DNA of 64,000 nucleotides. Origin: JAGLHV01 sp023143305 [NCBI: Clostridia bacterium]. GTDB lineage: Bacteria; CBDUZB01; JAGLHV01. Under the pieces are notes generated by a model, which saw only the letters and a program-made list of their open reading frames with translations, did not search any database and had not been told where the DNA came from. The stretch lies in contig DAOVVV010000010.1 in the NCBI GenBank assembly GCA_030637025.1, positions 3,906 through 67,905 of the forward strand, in the 5' to 3' direction. Each line of letters begins with the position of its first letter. Position 1 is the stretch's first letter. Shown piece by piece: positions 1 to 7,670 of the stretch. Made by a program: the position numbers and the translations under genes.

Positions 1-1
1 T

Positions 2-394
2 ATTTACAAACAGAGAATCCGCGATCTTCTTTCCCGGAAATTAGGATTGTTTGGAACAATGAGTTTTATTTCTCCTCTTTTGGGATTGTTGGGAACCGTA
101 TTAGGAATTATTCGTGCCTTTCATGATTTAGCTTTGTCCGGTTCAGGAGGTCCTACTATCGTAGCGGCAGGTATTTCCGAGGCATTGATTACCACTGTAG
201 CCGGGATAGTAGTAGCTATTCCTTCCGCTGTGGTTTATAATATTCTCACTTATAAAATACGTGGTAAAATGACTAAAATAGATACTTGTACCCAGGAATT
301 ATTGATTCTTCTTTTTAGAAAAAAGAGAACGGCTAAAAAAGCAGAAATGGCGGCAGCCCGTTCTATAACACATAAAGATGATAGAATTATCTAA
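2..394 (+). CDS. ExbB/TolQ/MotA-family proton channel (5' truncated)
   Basis: The gene is cut by the window edge. The frame is open from base 2 with no start, so only the last 130 or so residues are visible. The family forms the inner-membrane channel of a motor that uses proton-motive force to energise a TonB-like protein. Two hydrophobic segments are seen: one with GLLGTVLGIIRAF (visible residues about 20-40), the family signature, and one with GISEALITTVAGIVVAIPS (about 55-80). A basic tail follows. Two ExbD-type genes and a TonB-like gene follow closely on the same strand, so this is probably one motor operon. ExbB and TolQ cannot be told apart from this fragment, but the TonB-like partner favours ExbB. 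Confidence 0.9.
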   Translation: MYKQRIRDLLSRKLGLFGTMSFISPLLGLLGTVLGIIRAFHDLALSGSGGPTIVAAGISEALITTVAGIVVAIPSAVVYNILTYKIRGKMTKIDTCTQELLILLFRKKRTAKKAEMAAARSITHKDDRII

Positions 395-437
395 AGACGG
401 TTTTAAAAAACAAATTTAGCGGTCAGGAGAAATATAA

Positions 438-860
438 ATGAGAAAAAGGTCTACGGAAAAAGGATTGTCAAGTGATATTGCGGATATAAATGTTACTCCT
501 ATGTGTGATCTTTCTTTAACCCTTTTAATTATTTTGATGGTTATTTCCCCGATGATAATGCAGTCAATGATAAAAGTTATTTCTTCCCGGGCCGTAGCCA
601 GTAAAATTGAGCAACTTAAGAAGGAAAAGCCACTCTTTGTTGATATCCGGGAAAAAGATATATATTTAAATAACAGGAAGGTTCCCTCTGAACTGTATTT
701 CGCTGCTCATTTGTTAGCTGAGTTGTCCAGAAAAGCGGATAAAAAGGTAATGGTAACGGTTCACCCGGCTGTTTTACACGGTAAAGTAGTACATATTTTA
801 GATATTATAAAACAAAACGGTGCCAGAAGTATTTCTTTGTTAAAAAGACGGAAAAGATAA
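438..860 (+). CDS. ExbD/TolR-family biopolymer transport protein (canonical Asp present)
   Basis: This 140-residue protein is the single-span stator partner of ExbB. It has a short cytoplasmic N-terminus, one membrane segment (about residues 24-45) and a periplasmic domain, the usual ExbD layout and length. The segment starts with NVTPMCDLSLTLLIILMV. Asp24 is the family's proton-carrying residue. A ribosome site (AGGAGA) sits 8 bases before the ATG. It is followed after 12 bases by a second ExbD paralogue, so the motor may contain two different ExbD chains, as in some Exb systems with two ExbD genes. ExbD versus TolR is not resolved. Confidence 0.9.
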   Translation: MRKRSTEKGLSSDIADINVTPMCDLSLTLLIILMVISPMIMQSMIKVISSRAVASKIEQLKKEKPLFVDIREKDIYLNNRKVPSELYFAAHLLAELSRKADKKVMVTVHPAVLHGKVVHILDIIKQNGARSISLLKRRKR

Positions 861-872
861 TAGGAGAAAAAA

Positions 873-1292
873 ATGAAAGTTACAAGGTCGGAAGAGGTCC
901 CTATTGGCGGGGTATATATTGCGCCAATAATAAATGTGGCTTTTGTTCTGGTAATTGTATTGATGATTGTTGCTCCTATTGTTAATATTCCCAGTATCCC
1001 GGTAGATTTACCCGAGGCAATAACCAAAGAATCAAAAGAGCAAAATGTTACGGTTAGTTATTCAAAGGACGGTAGGTTAGCTATAGACTCCGAAGAGGTA
1101 TCATGGGATGAATTAGTTCCCGGCGTAAGAAAAAGAATCGGTAAAAGAAGGAACGTGTATGTTATTGTAAGAGCGGATAAAGATATTCCTTTTGGTAAGG
1201 TAGAAAAAATATTTGATATTTTGGTTAAAAAAGTAAGGGCAAGAAGAGTAGCAGTAGCAACTAAACAAAAAATTAAAAAGTATAAAAAATAG
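873..1292 (+). CDS. second ExbD-family protein with Asp-to-Asn change in the membrane helix
   Basis: This 139-residue paralogue of the preceding ExbD has the same layout. Its membrane segment (APIINVAFVLVIVLMIVAP, about residues 17-35) aligns without gaps to TPMCDLSLTLLIILMVISP of its neighbour. The proton-binding Asp is replaced by Asn21 (codon aat at 933-935, one base from gat). The periplasmic half keeps the ExbD pattern (DGRLAIDSEEVSWDELV, then VYVIVRADKDIPFGKVEKIFDIL). From what is known of ExbD, an Asn here should not carry protons, so this chain may be structural or regulatory. A good GGAGAAAA ribosome site precedes the ATG. It lies between exbD-1 and the TonB-like gene in one operon. 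Confidence 0.87.
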   Translation: MKVTRSEEVPIGGVYIAPIINVAFVLVIVLMIVAPIVNIPSIPVDLPEAITKESKEQNVTVSYSKDGRLAIDSEEVSWDELVPGVRKRIGKRRNVYVIVRADKDIPFGKVEKIFDILVKKVRARRVAVATKQKIKKYKK

Positions 1293-1316
1293 GTTCGTAA
1301 TGAGGGGTAGTTTCCT

Positions 1317-2606
1317 ATGGTTATAACAATAAAACTAATAAATCCCCGGTTAACCGATGAAATAATTTGTTGGGTATTAGCGATACTGATGCATTCATTG
1401 CTGTTATTCTGGCAGGTAAGTCCTATAGGAGACCGGGAAATACGTAATCCTATAATAAGTATAGATTATATAAGCGAAGAAATAGGTCCTCCTTTACCTG
1501 CTTATCGTGAGAAAAAAGGGCTTAGTTTAGCCGGTAAGATAAAAAGTTTTTTTAAGAAAGCAGAACCGCCGAAAAAAGAGGAAAGTGAACTGGCCGGTAA
1601 AATAGATACAAGTCTGAAGCCTATAAAAATTACCGAAAAAATTATTAAACCAAAAGGAAAACTGATAGCTAAAAACGGTTCAATATCTAACTTTAATTTT
1701 AAAGGAAAATCTGCTCAACAAGAGCTGGCAATGACTGAGGACCAAATTGCTTTTGCTACAAAGCATGCTGAAGAAATTACTGAAAAACAAGCAAGGAAAT
1801 TGGAATCCAGAAGTTATTCTGTAGCTTCCGGGGATCTTCCTTTCCAGGTAAGTAAAGCAGAAGGAATCTCACAAGGCGGAGGGGATATTGCCCTGATTTC
1901 TACCGGTAAAACCAGTAAAAATATTGGAACGACCAAGAAAATGCTTGTTCCTAAAGTTAAATCGTCCAGGATGCAGGGAAAAACTTTCGGTACGGAAAAA
2001 ATCGGAGGGGGATTTGGTACGGAAGGATTATCGTCGGACAGTATGGACAGCCGTTTTACCGGAGGAATTAGTGAAGGTGACCTATCCGGGGGAGACGGAG
2101 TCGGGGGTACCGGGGCCCAAACAGGGGGTTCGGGAAGCTCGGGAGGCAAAGATGGTGGTGGAAAATACGGCGGAATTTTTAAAACCACCGGTGGAGGTAC
2201 GGGAGGCGGTGGTTGGTCATCAATTAAAGAAGAAATTGAGGCAGAAGAGGTACGTTCTAAAAAGCAGAGTGAAGAGAAAGTAATTCGGCGGACAGCAGCT
2301 AAAAAACGGACTTTATTTGAAATAGTCGGTCCCTTAGCCAATCGGGAAATACTTGATAAAGTTGTTCCCAAATATCCGGAATGGGCTAAAAGGCAGGGTG
2401 TAGATGCGGCGGTTAGCCTGCATTTTGTGGTGCTTTCCAATGGTAAAGTAAAAAAGAATATTTATGTTCAGCGAACTTCCGGTTATTCCAGGCTGGACCA
2501 ATTGGTTACCAATGCTTTGAGTCAATGGGTATTTGTTGCCCTGGAGAAGAAGTTTTACGGTAAAGAACAGTGGGGAGTTATAACTTTCTATTTTAATCTT
2601 AAATAA
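1317..2606 (+). CDS. TonB-family energy transducer with long Gly-rich linker
   Basis: This 429-residue protein is the probable force-transmitting partner of the ExbB/ExbD motor. It has a short cytoplasmic N-terminus, one membrane anchor (about residues 15-35, WVLAILMHSLLLFW) and a Lys/Glu/Pro-rich stretch. A Gly/Ser-rich, low-complexity linker spans about residues 220-300. The C-terminal domain (about 335-429) has the TonB fold pattern: VPKYPEWAKRQGVDAAVSLHFVVLSNGKV, then SGYSRLDQLVTNALSQWVF. The linker DNA is noticeably richer in G and C than the surroundings, because of glycine codons. Typical TonB proteins have Pro-rich linkers of 100-150 residues, so this one is long and unusual. The start follows a GAGGGG ribosome site. 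Confidence 0.8.
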   Translation: MVITIKLINPRLTDEIICWVLAILMHSLLLFWQVSPIGDREIRNPIISIDYISEEIGPPLPAYREKKGLSLAGKIKSFFKKAEPPKKEESELAGKIDTSLKPIKITEKIIKPKGKLIAKNGSISNFNFKGKSAQQELAMTEDQIAFATKHAEEITEKQARKLESRSYSVASGDLPFQVSKAEGISQGGGDIALISTGKTSKNIGTTKKMLVPKVKSSRMQGKTFGTEKIGGGFGTEGLSSDSMDSRFTGGISEGDLSGGDGVGGTGAQTGGSGSSGGKDGGGKYGGIFKTTGGGTGGGGWSSIKEEIEAEEVRSKKQSEEKVIRRTAAKKRTLFEIVGPLANREILDKVVPKYPEWAKRQGVDAAVSLHFVVLSNGKVKKNIYVQRTSGYSRLDQLVTNALSQWVFVALEKKFYGKEQWGVITFYFNLK

Positions 2607-2948
2607 TTTATTTAGTATGTAGTATTTATTCTGTATTTTTATCTATGGACTATCGACTGTGGACTATGGACTGTCTTTATTTTTTGTTTTGAATTTTGGA
2701 TTTTGAATTTAGAATTTGTTTAGGATTTCGGATTTAGTATTTAGAATTTATTTTTTGTTTGTTGTCTATGGACTATCGACTGTGGACTATGGACTGTCTT
2801 TATTTTTTTAGTATTTCGAATTTAGTATTTATTTTAGATTTTTGTAAAATACAATATTCTGTCATTCCGCACTCGATGCGGAATCTATAATGTTTTTAAA
2901 TATCAATAGATTCCTGCTTCCGCAGGAATGACAAACCGGAGGATATAA
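2607..2948. repeat. repeat-filled intergenic region with two 44-bp direct repeats and a half MITE
   Basis: No gene is seen here. A 44-base block (tctatggactatcgactgtg and onward) occurs at 2642-2685 and again at 2765-2808. Between and after the copies are shuffled AT-rich words (gaatttagaatttg, agtatttag). At about 2848-2935 lies a fragment of the MITE family described at 46081 and 63317. It contains the two palindromes gtcattccgcactcgatgcg and gattcctgcttccgcaggaa. The last bases supply GGAGG for the next gene. Confidence 0.85.
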
Positions 2949-3860
2949 ATGATAAAAAGTAAGTTTTTGGGAATGGTAGTTGTTGTCTTTATAATTTTAA
3001 ATTTATCTGTTTTGTTAGCTCAGGATTCTAATGAAAAAGCTTCAGATAGTGAAATGTCCGATATTATTATTAAAGGAGAAGCTAAGGATAAGATAGAGAT
3101 AAAAAAAGAACCGGCTAAAATTGATGTAAAAATAGAAGAATTATTAGATTCTTCAACTGAAAAAACAGAAGAATTATTACAGAATGATATTGTTGTTCCC
3201 AGCAAGAGTGATTTCGCTCAATTTAATCTTTTAACCGGTGACCAGGTATTCAGGCCGTATTTGCCCGATATTCTTACTCCCCCGTTGGTTTCTTTTTATC
3301 CTCGTTTATCACAAGGAAGAATAAAAGCATGGCGGCTTGTGGTGACTGATGAAGAAGGTAGTTTAGTCAGAATTATGAAAGGAAAGGGGCTTCCCCGGAA
3401 AGTTATTCTCTGGGACGGTAAAGATAAAAGCGGAAAGATGATAGAGGTAGATGTAATCTATTCTTTTAAGTTTATAACGGTTGATTTGGATAGCAGGGAA
3501 CATACTACCCTGGGAAAATCTTTTCAGGTAGATTCTTTAATGTATGAAGAAAAAGGAAAACTGTTCATTAAAATTGCGAATAAGGCTTTATATACCAAAA
3601 GAAAAGCAGTCTTTTCAAAAACAGGAAAACAACTATTGGATAAAACAATCGATGTATTACGTCAATATTCCCGGCATCCTTTTAGTATAGAAACATTATA
3701 CAAAGGGGGGAAACAAGAATATGAATTAGCCCATGAAAGAACGCAGGAATTAGTGGATTATATAACGGATGAAATGATTATAGTTTTAAAAGATATGAGA
3801 TTTAAAGTAAAAAAGGAAGAAGAAAAAAAGATAACTATTTTTACTGTTCATTTAAAATAA
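2949..3860 (+). CDS. secreted protein with FlgD-Ig-like and degenerate OmpA-like domains
   Basis: This 303-residue protein starts with a signal peptide (about 1-25, hydrophobic, ending LLAQD) and an acidic/lysine-rich linker (25-75). Residues about 125-180 resemble a FlgD-type Ig-like domain (WRLVVTDEEGSLVR, then ILWDGKDKSGKMIEVDVIYSF). Residues about 205-300 follow the order of an OmpA C-terminal domain (FSKTGKQLLDKTIDVLRQYS, then ELAHERTQELVDYI). The Asp of the usual peptidoglycan-binding motif GHTD is not visible. It could be an envelope-anchoring protein that has lost or altered peptidoglycan binding. The ATG follows GGAGG by 5-6 bases. It stands alone between repeat-rich spacers. The function is inferred from domain shape only. 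Confidence 0.62.
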   Translation: MIKSKFLGMVVVVFIILNLSVLLAQDSNEKASDSEMSDIIIKGEAKDKIEIKKEPAKIDVKIEELLDSSTEKTEELLQNDIVVPSKSDFAQFNLLTGDQVFRPYLPDILTPPLVSFYPRLSQGRIKAWRLVVTDEEGSLVRIMKGKGLPRKVILWDGKDKSGKMIEVDVIYSFKFITVDLDSREHTTLGKSFQVDSLMYEEKGKLFIKIANKALYTKRKAVFSKTGKQLLDKTIDVLRQYSRHPFSIETLYKGGKQEYELAHERTQELVDYITDEMIIVLKDMRFKVKKEEEKKITIFTVHLK

Positions 3861-4081
3861 TTAATTTACTAAATCTCTTTCCCCTTTGTCCAAATTTGTC
3901 AACCGTCGTTATTATCCCCCTTCATAATTTTATCTTTTAATCAATCCAACCAATCTAATTGCTGTTAAACTGCTACATCATTCCCGCGAACAAACTATGT
4001 CACAATTCCCTTTTTAAAACAATTGTAGGGGCGACATTTATGACGCCCGTTGAAAGCGACAGGAATAGACTCCTGCTTTCC

Positions 4082-4200
4082 AGACTGTGTCATAACTCAT
4101 ATTTTCATGTGGTAGCCGCAGGCTTTAGCCTGCGTTATCGTCGGAGCTTTTCCGCAGGCTAAAGCCTGCGACTACCAAAAAAGGGATTATGACACAGTCT
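4082..4200. repeat. 119-bp nested hairpin element
   Basis: The ends are a perfect 14-base inverted repeat (agactgtgtcataa at 4082-4095 against ttatgacacagtct at 4187-4200). Inside is a second, 24-base inverted pair with one mismatch (4111-4134 and 4153-4176) containing the palindrome cgcaggctaaagcctgcg. Partial relatives of the inner part (gtagccgcaggctt...) occur at about 7349-7383 and 11727-11765. It behaves like a non-autonomous palindromic element; the mobilising enzyme is unknown. Confidence 0.75.
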
Positions 4201-4420
4201 GTTCGCAGGAGTGACATTGATTTATTATTGTTGTCGTTCCCAATGTTGTTTCCCGCCTTTGAAAAAAGTGTAAACGATGTCCCCGGTTTAAAATGTAAAC
4301 CATGTTTGTGTTGCACATTTGTTAGATACCCCACAGCAAGTTAATTTAAATTTTGCCATGTAAAAAATCTTATCTCTTTATGTGTGTTTTTTTCATCCCC
4401 GGAAATTTATTATTTTTTTC

Positions 4421-4449
4421 TTGACAATATTTATCTGTTAAAGTATTAT
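4421..4449 (+). promoter_or_regulatory. sigma70-type promoter for the SLH-like/FlgD-Ig gene
   Basis: TTGACA (4421-4426), a 17-base spacer and TATTAT (4444-4449) match the housekeeping promoter consensus closely. It lies about 57 bases before the ATG at 4507 in AT-rich DNA. Confidence 0.7.
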
Positions 4450-4506
4450 TTAAATTAAGTAAAGCGACATTAAAACGATAGGGTTTAAGAAAAAGCAGGT
4501 AATTAT

Positions 4507-5328
4507 ATGAGATTAAAACGATTTTTTCTTTTTTTGTTGATTTTTATCAGTTATATATTTATGTATTACCTTTTTTCTTCGGAAAGATTGTCACCTATAA
4601 AAGGTAAAGATACGGAATTTTTTACCCGGTCGGAATTTGTTCATCTCTTATGCAGGGTGAAAAAATTTGAATTATATTTGCCTGAGGAGTCCAATCTTGT
4701 TTCATCCGGAGAAATTTATAAAGCAGAAATAAGTTTTTTAGCCACTAAAGGCATTTCTGTTTTTTTAAATACCGATGGAAAGGTTAATTTAACCAGAGGA
4801 GAATTGGCAGAGACTTTATACTCATTAGTTGATGTTGAGCTTAAAGAAATAAGCACGGCGAAAAAAATATCTTTTTTAGCTAAAAAAGATATTATCGAAA
4901 AAGGAAAAATTAATAAGCCGGTTACTAAAAAAGAAATAATGGAGGCTCTTAACACTTCTTATTTAGCGGATATGACTGCTGAAACATATATTTCACCAGA
5001 TAGTTTTTCCAGCTCTAAAGTCATTAGTAATATAGGTACTTATCCTAATCCGGTCGATGTTAAAAGAGGTAATACGACTCTTACTTATAAACTTGATCAA
5101 AATGTGCCGGTGAGTATTACTATTTATGATTTGATGGGCTACGAAATAAAACATTTTGAATTTAAACCGGGTGAGCAGGGTGGAAAGAAAGGGACAAATG
5201 AAATTCTCTGGGATTGTACGGATGGTTGGGGACAACCGGTAATGAAGGGCGGATATATATGCCGAATTGTAGTTCATTCCTTTAAAGGGAAAAAAGTAGT
5301 GATAAGAAAAATAGGCGTTATTCCCTGA
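4507..5328 (+). CDS. secreted/anchored protein with SLH-like N-terminal region and FlgD-Ig-like C-terminal domain
   Basis: This 273-residue protein has an N-terminal hydrophobic segment (about 5-25) that may be a signal peptide or anchor. Residues about 35-160 contain two weak repeats that look like diverged S-layer-homology modules (FTRSEFVHLLCRV; LTRGELAETLYSLV; KEIMEALNTSY). The C-terminal 85 residues form a FlgD-Ig/sorting-domain-like unit: YPNPVDVKRGNTTLTYKLDQ, then VSITIYDLMGYEI, then WDCTDGWGQPVMKGGYICRI. The N-terminal part is clearly paralogous to the next gene product. It has its own strong promoter. It is probably surface-associated near the polysaccharide export genes; no enzyme activity is suggested. 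Confidence 0.6.
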   Translation: MRLKRFFLFLLIFISYIFMYYLFSSERLSPIKGKDTEFFTRSEFVHLLCRVKKFELYLPEESNLVSSGEIYKAEISFLATKGISVFLNTDGKVNLTRGELAETLYSLVDVELKEISTAKKISFLAKKDIIEKGKINKPVTKKEIMEALNTSYLADMTAETYISPDSFSSSKVISNIGTYPNPVDVKRGNTTLTYKLDQNVPVSITIYDLMGYEIKHFEFKPGEQGGKKGTNEILWDCTDGWGQPVMKGGYICRIVVHSFKGKKVVIRKIGVIP

Positions 5329-5383
5329 TAAATATTAATTATTGCTAAAGAAAATTACAGTAAAACTAAAATAAATAAAAATC

Positions 5384-5412
5384 TTGACAGCTTTATTGAA
5401 ATGTATTAGAAT
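5384..5412 (+). promoter_or_regulatory. sigma70-type promoter upstream of the small SLH-like gene
   Basis: TTGACA (5384-5389), a 17-base spacer and TAGAAT (5407-5412) lie about 90 bases before the ATG at 5501. It probably also drives the beta-barrel gene that follows. Confidence 0.68.
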
Positions 5413-5500
5413 ATATAAATGTTATTCTCTGAAAGAGTATTTTTTTGTTAAAAATATTATTCTAATATCTTAAAATTAAAAGAAGAGAAAGGAGTAAAAA

Positions 5501-6049
5501 ATGAAAAGTTTTAAAAAAGCAGTTGTTATTTTATTTGCAATGGTTATTTTATTTACTGTTAGTGTTAATATTCCGGCAAGGAGTGCGCGTTATATGACCA
5601 ATGCTAAATTTATAGACATGGTTATTCGCATAATGGATTTAGAAGAAAAGTTACCTGCGGATGCAGATTTAATGTCGGTAAGAGAATTGTATAAAGTGGA
5701 AATGGAAATTTTGGCTCGAAAAGGAATTTATATTTTTGTAGGTACTGACCCTGGTAAAATGGTAAGAAGAAGAAATGTAGTAAATTTTTTGTATTTTGCC
5801 CTGGTGCAAAATCCTCCCCCTAATATTACCGACGAAAGGAAATTTGTTTTTTTAATTAAAAGAGGATTTTTAAGTACCGGAGATCTGGATGGAATAATGT
5901 TAGAGAAAGAAATTATTAAAGCCCTTAATATTCCCAAAATAGTCACGGCTATAACAGAAACTTATATTGCTCCGGGTTCGGCAGAGGGAATAAAGGAAAT
6001 TGAAGTTACTCTTGAAGTATATGAAGAACCGGCAAGTCCGATATATTAA
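5501..6049 (+). CDS. secreted SLH-like protein, paralogue of the preceding gene
   Basis: This 182-residue protein has a clear signal peptide (about 1-27, ending PARSARY). The remainder aligns along its length with the N-terminal half of the 4507-5328 product: NAKFIDMVIRIMDLEEKLPA against SEFVHLLCRVKKFELYLPEE, ELYKVEMEILARKGIYIFVG against EIYKAEISFLATKGISVFLN, and ITETYIAPGS against TAETYISPDS. It lacks the C-terminal FlgD-Ig-like domain. A GGAG ribosome site precedes the ATG. It sits 15 bases upstream of a beta-barrel gene, so they are probably co-transcribed. No named family was recognised beyond the weak resemblance to S-layer-homology modules; the function is unknown. Confidence 0.6.
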   Translation: MKSFKKAVVILFAMVILFTVSVNIPARSARYMTNAKFIDMVIRIMDLEEKLPADADLMSVRELYKVEMEILARKGIYIFVGTDPGKMVRRRNVVNFLYFALVQNPPPNITDERKFVFLIKRGFLSTGDLDGIMLEKEIIKALNIPKIVTAITETYIAPGSAEGIKEIEVTLEVYEEPASPIY

Positions 6050-6064
6050 TTAATGGGAGGAAGG

Positions 6065-7270
6065 ATGTTTAAAAAAATTTTAGGTAGAAAAGGGACTTTG
6101 GTTTTAATAACCCTGTTGTCTTTTTTATTAAACAGTGGAAGTCTTTATGCCCGTAAACTTTATGTTCGCAAGGTAAGAGGGATAAAATTGGGTGATTTTA
6201 TACTGCATCCGGGGTTAACAATAGAAGGAATGCATGATGACAATGTTTTTCTTACTTCTTCTAATAAAAAAGATGATTTTCTTACTACCTTTACTCCATC
6301 TTTAAGTCTGGAAATACCTTTTAGGAACTATCATTTTGAAATGGATTATTCTCTGAATATTTTAAAATATTCCGAATACCCCAGTCAGGATGCGGACAAT
6401 CATATTTTAAAAGGAGCATTGGATTTAAGTTTTAGAGATTTTGAAATAAATATAAAAAACGATTTTAAAGATACTTTTGACCGGGCCGATACGGAATTTA
6501 TGGATAGGGTCAGGTATTCTCAAAATGATTTAAAAGGAGAGATTTCTTTTTCCTTTCCCCGGCTGGAAACAGTTTTTAAGATTCAAAATATACGCCATAA
6601 TCATTATAAGAAAATATGGTCCGCCGAGGATAGAACCGAAAATATTTATACTTTCCGTATGAACTACCGTTTTCTTCCCAAAACAGCTTTTTTAATGGAG
6701 TATAACCATGGTGAGATCAGGTACGATACTGCTTTGATTAATCCTGAATCGGATTACAGAGAAGGAATGGTGGGGGTAGTAGGAAAGTTAACCAGTAAGT
6801 GTGAAAGTACTATAAAAGTGGGGTATCAAAATCGTAAATATAAAGATATTTTAGATCCACCTGATTTTGATACTATAGTCACTGATATTAATATAAAAGA
6901 ACGGTTTAATAGTAGAAATACACTTAACTTAAGTTTCTTACGTAAAGCAATGGAATCTACTTTTACTCCTAATGCCTATTATCAGATGAATAAGGTCTGG
7001 TTGAAATACGAGTATAAGTTAAATAGAAAATTATTTTCTGAGGTAGTAGGTTCTTATCAGTTAAATCAATATCCCGAAGAAACTACGATAGGTACCCTGA
7101 CAGAGGAAAGAGAGGATGTTCTAACTAGTGCCGGTATAAACCTGAAATATAAACTTTTAAGGTGGCTCTTTTTAAATATAGGTTATCAGCATGAGGAAAG
7201 AGATTCTAATTTTGATATTTTCAATTATAGAGATAATAAAACCAGTCTAAATCTGACTGCCCTCTATTAA
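6065..7270 (+). CDS. outer-membrane beta-barrel protein (putative beta-barrel porin 2 type)
   Basis: About 401 residues. I chose the ATG at 6065 because GGGAGGAAGG directly precedes it; an in-frame ATG at 6053 lies inside that ribosome site. After a signal peptide (about 1-30) comes GIKLGDFILHPGLTIEGMHD, typical of the barrel family found in exopolysaccharide loci (BBP2). The rest alternates polar and hydrophobic residues and ends in Tyr (NLTALY), as outer-membrane barrels do. Its job may be to pass or anchor the polymer at the outer membrane, judged from the Wza-type and Wzc-type genes downstream. The assignment rests on the pattern, not on catalytic residues. Confidence 0.72.
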   Translation: MFKKILGRKGTLVLITLLSFLLNSGSLYARKLYVRKVRGIKLGDFILHPGLTIEGMHDDNVFLTSSNKKDDFLTTFTPSLSLEIPFRNYHFEMDYSLNILKYSEYPSQDADNHILKGALDLSFRDFEINIKNDFKDTFDRADTEFMDRVRYSQNDLKGEISFSFPRLETVFKIQNIRHNHYKKIWSAEDRTENIYTFRMNYRFLPKTAFLMEYNHGEIRYDTALINPESDYREGMVGVVGKLTSKCESTIKVGYQNRKYKDILDPPDFDTIVTDINIKERFNSRNTLNLSFLRKAMESTFTPNAYYQMNKVWLKYEYKLNRKLFSEVVGSYQLNQYPEETTIGTLTEEREDVLTSAGINLKYKLLRWLFLNIGYQHEERDSNFDIFNYRDNKTSLNLTALY

Positions 7271-7670
7271 AAACCATTTGTAATTTTCTATCATTGCAGA
7301 ATCAATTTTTTATGTGATTATGTAGTTATGTTGTTATGTAGCTATGTTGTAGCCGCAGGCTTTTAGCCTGCGTTATCATCGGATTTAAAATTTCGGATTT
7401 ATTCTATATGTTTAGTATTTATTCTTTGTCTTTTTTATTTTGTCATTCCTGTGCAAACAGGAATCTATAGTTGTTTTGCTGGAGCAAAGCGAAAGTCTCG
7501 CCAGTCAGTAAGGCGGATGGACTATGAACTTTTGTTTGTCTTTATCTATGGATTGAATCTGTTTTATGTTTAGTCTTTTATTTTTTAACCAATTTAAACA
7601 AATTTAAACCAATGAAACTGTTTTTTAACTGTCTTTATGTTTGTGTCTTTTCATATTTCAAGGGGGAAAT
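7271..7670. repeat. repeat-rich intergenic region
   Basis: No gene is seen. It holds a copy of the cgcaggct/agcctgcg palindrome at about 7349-7383 and a gtcattcctgtgcaaacagg palindrome at 7442-7467. It also has a gctggagcaaagcgaaagtc word at about 7475-7510 and reversed accaattt/aaacaaattt satellite words at about 7577-7612. The last bases (AGGGGG at 7661-7666) serve the next gene. Confidence 0.75.

Larger units (their letters stand above)
3861..4506. other. long intergenic region with palindromic elements and a promoter
   Basis: This 646-base stretch has no convincing gene. Short open frames at 3959-4162 and on the minus strand at 4125-4334 are made of repeat DNA. It contains a 29-base palindromic element at 4022-4050 (ggggcg facing cgcccg; second copy at 8383-8411), a 119-base hairpin element at 4082-4200, and a promoter for the next gene at 4421-4449. 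The rest is AT-rich and shows nothing recognisable. Confidence 0.75.

Noticed and set aside
1814-2440. 208-codon minus-strand open frame, Pro/Ser-rich
   Set aside because: It is the antisense of the Gly-rich linker of the TonB-like gene; its proline runs mirror glycine codons. No ribosome site.
3959-4334. Short open frames on both strands (3959-4162 plus, 4125-4334 minus)
   Set aside because: They run through the hairpin element and other repeats; the peptides change with each repeat copy and have no ribosome sites.
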